Shown here piece by piece: positions 59,767 to 64,000 of a DNA stretch of 64,000 nucleotides. Position 1 is the stretch's first letter. The number at the start of each line of letters is the position of its first letter. Made by a program: the position numbers and the translations under genes. Origin of the DNA: Sphagnum compactum (Eukaryota > Bryophyta > Sphagnopsida > Sphagnales); the NCBI GenBank assembly GCA_965153455.1, contig OZ234501.1, positions 8,866,001 to 8,930,000 of the forward strand. The letters run 5' to 3'. The notes beneath the pieces were generated by a model, which had not been told where the DNA came from, searched no databases, and was given only the letters and a program-made list of their open reading frames with translations.

Positions 59767-62700
59767 TTAGTATGGTGTCCCTGTCATGCCTGGAAATAAC
59801 TCTGAGATCTTGTTGAACACATCCATCACCTGCAAATACCCTCCAGCACAAATCAAATGATGTTTGTATACACCTGAAAAAGGGGGAATTGCTAGCTAGG
59901 AGTGACTGAGTGGCTTCCAACACAATAGGGTACTGCCTCATTCTGGAGGTGGTCACTTTCTAGCCATCATAACAGTTAATAAAAATTCTGCCATGAGATA
60001 CAGGGCATTTGCATAAACTCTGTCAGTAATCTGGACTTTGATACAAAAGTTCTGCTTTTAGCACCCTGCCAATCAGGCATCAAGGACAATTTCATACTCT
60101 CCAAGAAATTCTCTGGACAGGGAAAATGTATCAACTTACCTCTTTGTCATTTTGGTACTTGGTGATGTTCAGTGGATTTTGTGAGCACTGCAACCACAAT
60201 GAGCATGGGGACATTAGAAATATACCAAAGTAGGCCCCTTCATCAAGCCCTACTAATGTTCAGTTTTATCTTCATTGGACTTGGAACCCAGGTCTTCTAG
60301 GATCAAGGTGAGGCAAGACATGCCCAGAATGAGGTAATGATCATGGACCATGATGCTGAATGGGCTCTGCAGACCCAAGGGGAATTAAAAGGGTGCAAAA
60401 AACTTACTACTCTTGATGCCATGGCAAACAGGAAAGGGACTGAAAGAAGAAATCAAGAGAGCAATAATGAGAAATGACTTTGGGCCACTTACATCCATAA
60501 TTGCTGCCTGCACTCTTGGATTCTGAAAAGCAACTGCGACATCAGGGTTTGCCATGATTTTGGCTACCACTTCTTCAGGTGTTAACCCAATTTGTTCTGC
60601 AACAACCAAGTGTAACTCAAGAGCTTGACATACATCTGGCAAGTAGTATCTACATGCTTGAAAGTTTCTGAAGGAATCTCAAAAGTGGCAACAGCTTGTT
60701 ATCTATCTGTTCTTCAATTGCCACCAGAAACATTCTCCTATAAGTCAATTCACCACATCATGTCCAGAAAGCCAATTCCTGACTCAAAGACTTGCCACAT
60801 GGAAAGACAAATGGCTAATCACTATATCCTTCAGAATTATAGAACAAATCTTCACACCACAGAAGGTGGTTGTTGAAACGATGTCAAGAACCAATAAACT
60901 ACTTTCACAAGTCAATCATAGCACTTTGTCAGTGGACACACCAAATTGTTGTTTGACTTCATTGCTATTTAGGTCGAAGTTCTTCAGCATGTCTGACATT
61001 CGGCTGTCCCATGCACCATCCCCACCCATGCTATTCCTGTACAAGCATTTGCAAGCACTGTGTTGGTGAAACTTGATGCCACATTATTCCTGCATGGCAG
61101 GCAGTGTTTTGCAGTGTATGCTGATTATCATGATACCTGGAAATCAGTAATACTACATAATGTGAAAAAGGGAAAAAAGATATAGGACTTACAGCATGTC
61201 TTGTAGCTGTTGCCGATACTGGGGGTTTTGCATCATCCCTGAAGTCAACCCAACACCATCCCCTCTGTCACCATTCTCTTCAATTCAAAGCTAAAACGGG
61301 AGTTCTTGCCTTCTCCTTTCAGAATCTCTCCTGTTTTCAGTACTCATTTCAGCATCTTGTGGATATTATGCATTTTTTCGTTCTGTCCTATCTACTTTTG
61401 TTTATGCGTGTCACTGCTCCTTACTTCTGACATCCAATCACAGATTTTAGAATGCTTGTGCGACTGAAACCTGCATGGTTTTCCCTTTGAAACACACAAG
61501 GAATACAGAAGTTCTCTCAAATTTTGTTGTGTTTCATCATGTTATTCTCCAATCACATAGGTACTGTTCTTCTTGAAGTGGGACAGTTACCCATTCTATA
61601 ACAACTCCTGTAATACATGGAAACAGAGGCACTCACATTTAAATGTGGCTGGATTGCGCATTTCTTCAGGCAAGTACCTGATCATCACACAAAGATACAG
61701 GAAAGCATTCAGCTCAAGGTGCTCTTAAAAAAGGACCACATTTTGCACAAAACATACTGGACTCACATTTAAAGAGCAAGTATGCAGCTCCATAATGCCT
61801 CATCTATTCATGAGAATGCACATAAAATTCCACAATACCACTTTGAAAATAACTGCTATGTCAGTTCAGGCCAAAACATAAAAAACAAAACAAGAAAGAG
61901 TCCCATCATGAGTTTGTGAGTCTCACTCACAAAGTATTAGACCATCAACTCCAAATCACCTCAAAGCATAACAAATTGATATTCCCACATCAAAATTTGG
62001 TCAGAGGATTGATATTCCTATGCCTATGATAAACTGCAATGAATCAGTCAGGACTTTGACAACTTGAAGTTGAAGACTTACGGGTAAACCATTTTCTGAA
62101 CAGTTGGATCCTCCATCATCTTTTCAAGCTGTTCCACTGAAAATATTGTTTGTCCTCCCCTTGCTACAAAAGCATTCAATAATGATGAAATAAGACAGAA
62201 ATTCAAAGCACCTGGAGGAGCTTGAAAGTTTCGTCACTTCTGTTCTGTTTGTGTGCACCATCTGCCTTCCATCTACTGTCCTGTGCTTAGCTTTCTGGAG
62301 TCAAGGAAATTTACCGTTGTTGAATGAGGGCCCGGCTGTGTTGTTGCTCTGCCCCCGTGAGTCTACCACCTCAGGTTCTGCAAAAGAAATGCGGTTTGGG
62401 TCTGGCATCGGTGGGGCTTCTTGATTGTATCCACGGCTTTCAGCTACCTTTTTTTCTTGTTCCAGTATTTGGGCTGCATTCACATCTACAAACACTGATA
62501 CAAAACACAGCACATATCAGTGTAGATTTGTCCAAACAACAGCACCTTAACGACAAGTCCTGAGAATCTTCCATACAAATCACATCCTAAAATCTACCTC
62601 AACTTATCAACTAATCTCCAATTTGGGTTGGAAGATACCATCTGACTTCAATGCAGCCATGTATGAAGTTCATGGTTAAAAGTTCTGAAATTACTCATAA

Positions 62701-63944
62701 GAAGTAAAAAGTTACATATATTGTTTAGAGGTCTGATTGTTGAATCATTTCCAAACTCCCAAAGTCGTTTTCACATGGCGTATTGCTTTGAAAAGTAATC
62801 TAATTGCATAACTGGGGATCTACAACTCATCTTGAGCATTGAGAAAAGGTGGAGCTAGGTACAACCCACACCACACATGGTTTCTTCATCATCATAGCAA
62901 AACCTGGTACCAATGGGTTCCTCGAGAAGGAAAGAATCTGCCAGTACAAGAGAAACAAACACAATCAAACTGAAGTTAGAAGACATACCAGATTTCTTGG
63001 GTTCAGCAGAGCGGGTAGGTGCATCACTTGTGGACGAGGTTGGTGGAGATGGGGTCACTGAAGTAGGCACAACATCAAAAGGTGATTCTGTAGCGGCTGC
63101 ACCAGTGGGAGATGACATTGGAGTAGCTGCAGGAGGGGGCATTGGGAAAGGAAACCCAACACCCGGTGGAGGCATAGGCATATTGGCGAATGGATTTGAT
63201 GATCCAGGGCTACTTGACTGTGCCATTGACTTCAGCATTTGCTGCATTGCATACCTCTGCATCACATCAATGCAGGAGTTTGAGTCAATATTATGTATAC
63301 CACATCCAGCCCATCTTTGTATGCTTTTATTGCCCTCACCTGCCAAATTGCTTAAACCTGCCTGGCCATAGAGCTGGCCTGATATACAATTGATCAGTTG
63401 AACCCATCCCGAATTCCCCTAAAACACTCCTCACACCATTACCAGTCTCCTCATATGAACCCAAAAGACACCCCATAGATTAGGGGATTAGGCTTGGCCT
63501 GAAGACTTGCAGAAGTCTGGTACATGGTTGAAGGGATTATGTGCTTGCCAAGAGGGGCTTCTGTTGACAGGATATATTAGCACTTCATATAAATTGAGAA
63601 CCATCCTTGTGTTTAGCAACATTGCATTCTAGGTCACAATTTGCAGAAATAGACAGCCAAACAAAATTGGCTGGTAGGAAATTTTTGACGTTGATTACCT
63701 TGACACTGTTGGCACCCTGCACACCAGGCATCCCAGATACACAAAATTAAAACAATTCCTGGCAGGCTCTTCCATTTAAGAAAAAATGATTATGAATCCC
63801 AAAACTGACTAAAAAAAGGAGGTAATATCCTGTCTATGAAGTCAATAGATGTCTGCAAAACCCATGAAGTTCAGTGATTGCCGTACAAATGAGAAGATCG
63901 CTGAGAGTCCCACTCCAACTCCAATCCAAAGCAGAGGTGACCCA
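59767..63944 (-). CDS. TIC40: TIC40, chloroplast inner-envelope import co-chaperone (5' end outside window)
   Basis: Ten minus-strand exons join in phase: 63887-63944, 62989-63256, 62315-62494, 62082-62163, 61637-61677, 61193-61238, 60942-61036, 60493-60596, 60140-60187 and 59767-59829. They give about 327 C-terminal residues. TIC40 anchors in the inner envelope and works with TIC110 and stromal Hsp93 in protein import. The first visible exon encodes the membrane segment GSPLLWIGVGVGLSAIFSF, followed by RYAMQQMLKSM and a Pro/Met/Gly-rich spacer. A Sti1/Hop-like region follows: VEQLEKMMEDPTVQKMVYP, YLPEEMRNPATFKWMMQNPQ, then IMANPDVAVAFQNPRVQAAI, CSQNPLNITKYQNDKE and VMDVFNKISELFPG. The stop follows GTPY. 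All introns are GT-AG. The transit peptide and first exons lie beyond 64000; the exon acceptor at 63945 shows that coding continues upstream. Confidence 0.95.
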
Positions 63945-64000
63945 CTGCAAAAAAGTTAATAAACAAAGCCTTAAATTGTGCGGCAGCCATATTCACAGTA

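Noticed and set aside
1-64000. CRISPR arrays, operons, tRNA or rRNA genes, organelle DNA insertions
   Set aside because: No regularly spaced identical repeats with unique spacers, no recognisable cloverleaf or rRNA sequence, and no plastid or mitochondrial gene stretches were seen. A tRNA scan was not possible.

Overview
This is nuclear DNA from a plant. It has intron-rich genes with GT-AG introns, plant-specific families (allene oxide cyclase, TIC40, AWPM-19-like), and long AT-rich intergenic stretches holding decayed Ty3/gypsy retrotransposons and small DNA transposons. An allene oxide cyclase and a chloroplast import factor point to a land plant or a close streptophyte relative. The gypsy remnants and gene structures would suit a seed-free plant, but I cannot name the species.

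Layout. 1-2464: non-coding. 2465-5995 (+): a five-exon TMEM62-like membrane metallophosphoesterase. 7275-8418 (-): a four-exon AWPM-19-like membrane protein, tail-to-tail with it. 8419-30200: about 22 kb without a gene I can support. It holds hAT-like MITEs, two CACTA-like elements, degenerate short-repeat arrays and a gypsy pol remnant. 30225-32700 and about 41250-43700: a segmental duplication with two copies of an allene oxide cyclase gene, including promoter and introns. The spacer holds a shared dispersed repeat and a pogo/Emigrant-type MITE. 43700-55800: gene-poor, with a larger gypsy pol remnant, a compound repeat with GC-rich hairpins, and a clean hAT-like MITE. 55819-56831 (+): a small secreted-peptide precursor, possibly PSY-like. 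59767-63944 (-): the C-terminal ten exons of TIC40, whose 5' end lies beyond the window.

The genes do not form an operon-like unit. Two products belong to plastids: AOC makes the jasmonate precursor cis-(+)-OPDA in the stroma, and TIC40 is an inner-envelope import co-chaperone. Main leads: (1) a hAT-like MITE family with 8-bp target-site duplications, including one copy nested in another; (2) AOC copy 2 has lost the intron-3 acceptor used by copy 1, with a possible compensating donor shift; (3) both AOC copies carry two insertions of about 11 residues relative to Arabidopsis AOC2; (4) a PSY-like peptide candidate with unusual cysteines. Exon boundaries were assigned by eye from splice sites, phase continuity and family similarity.
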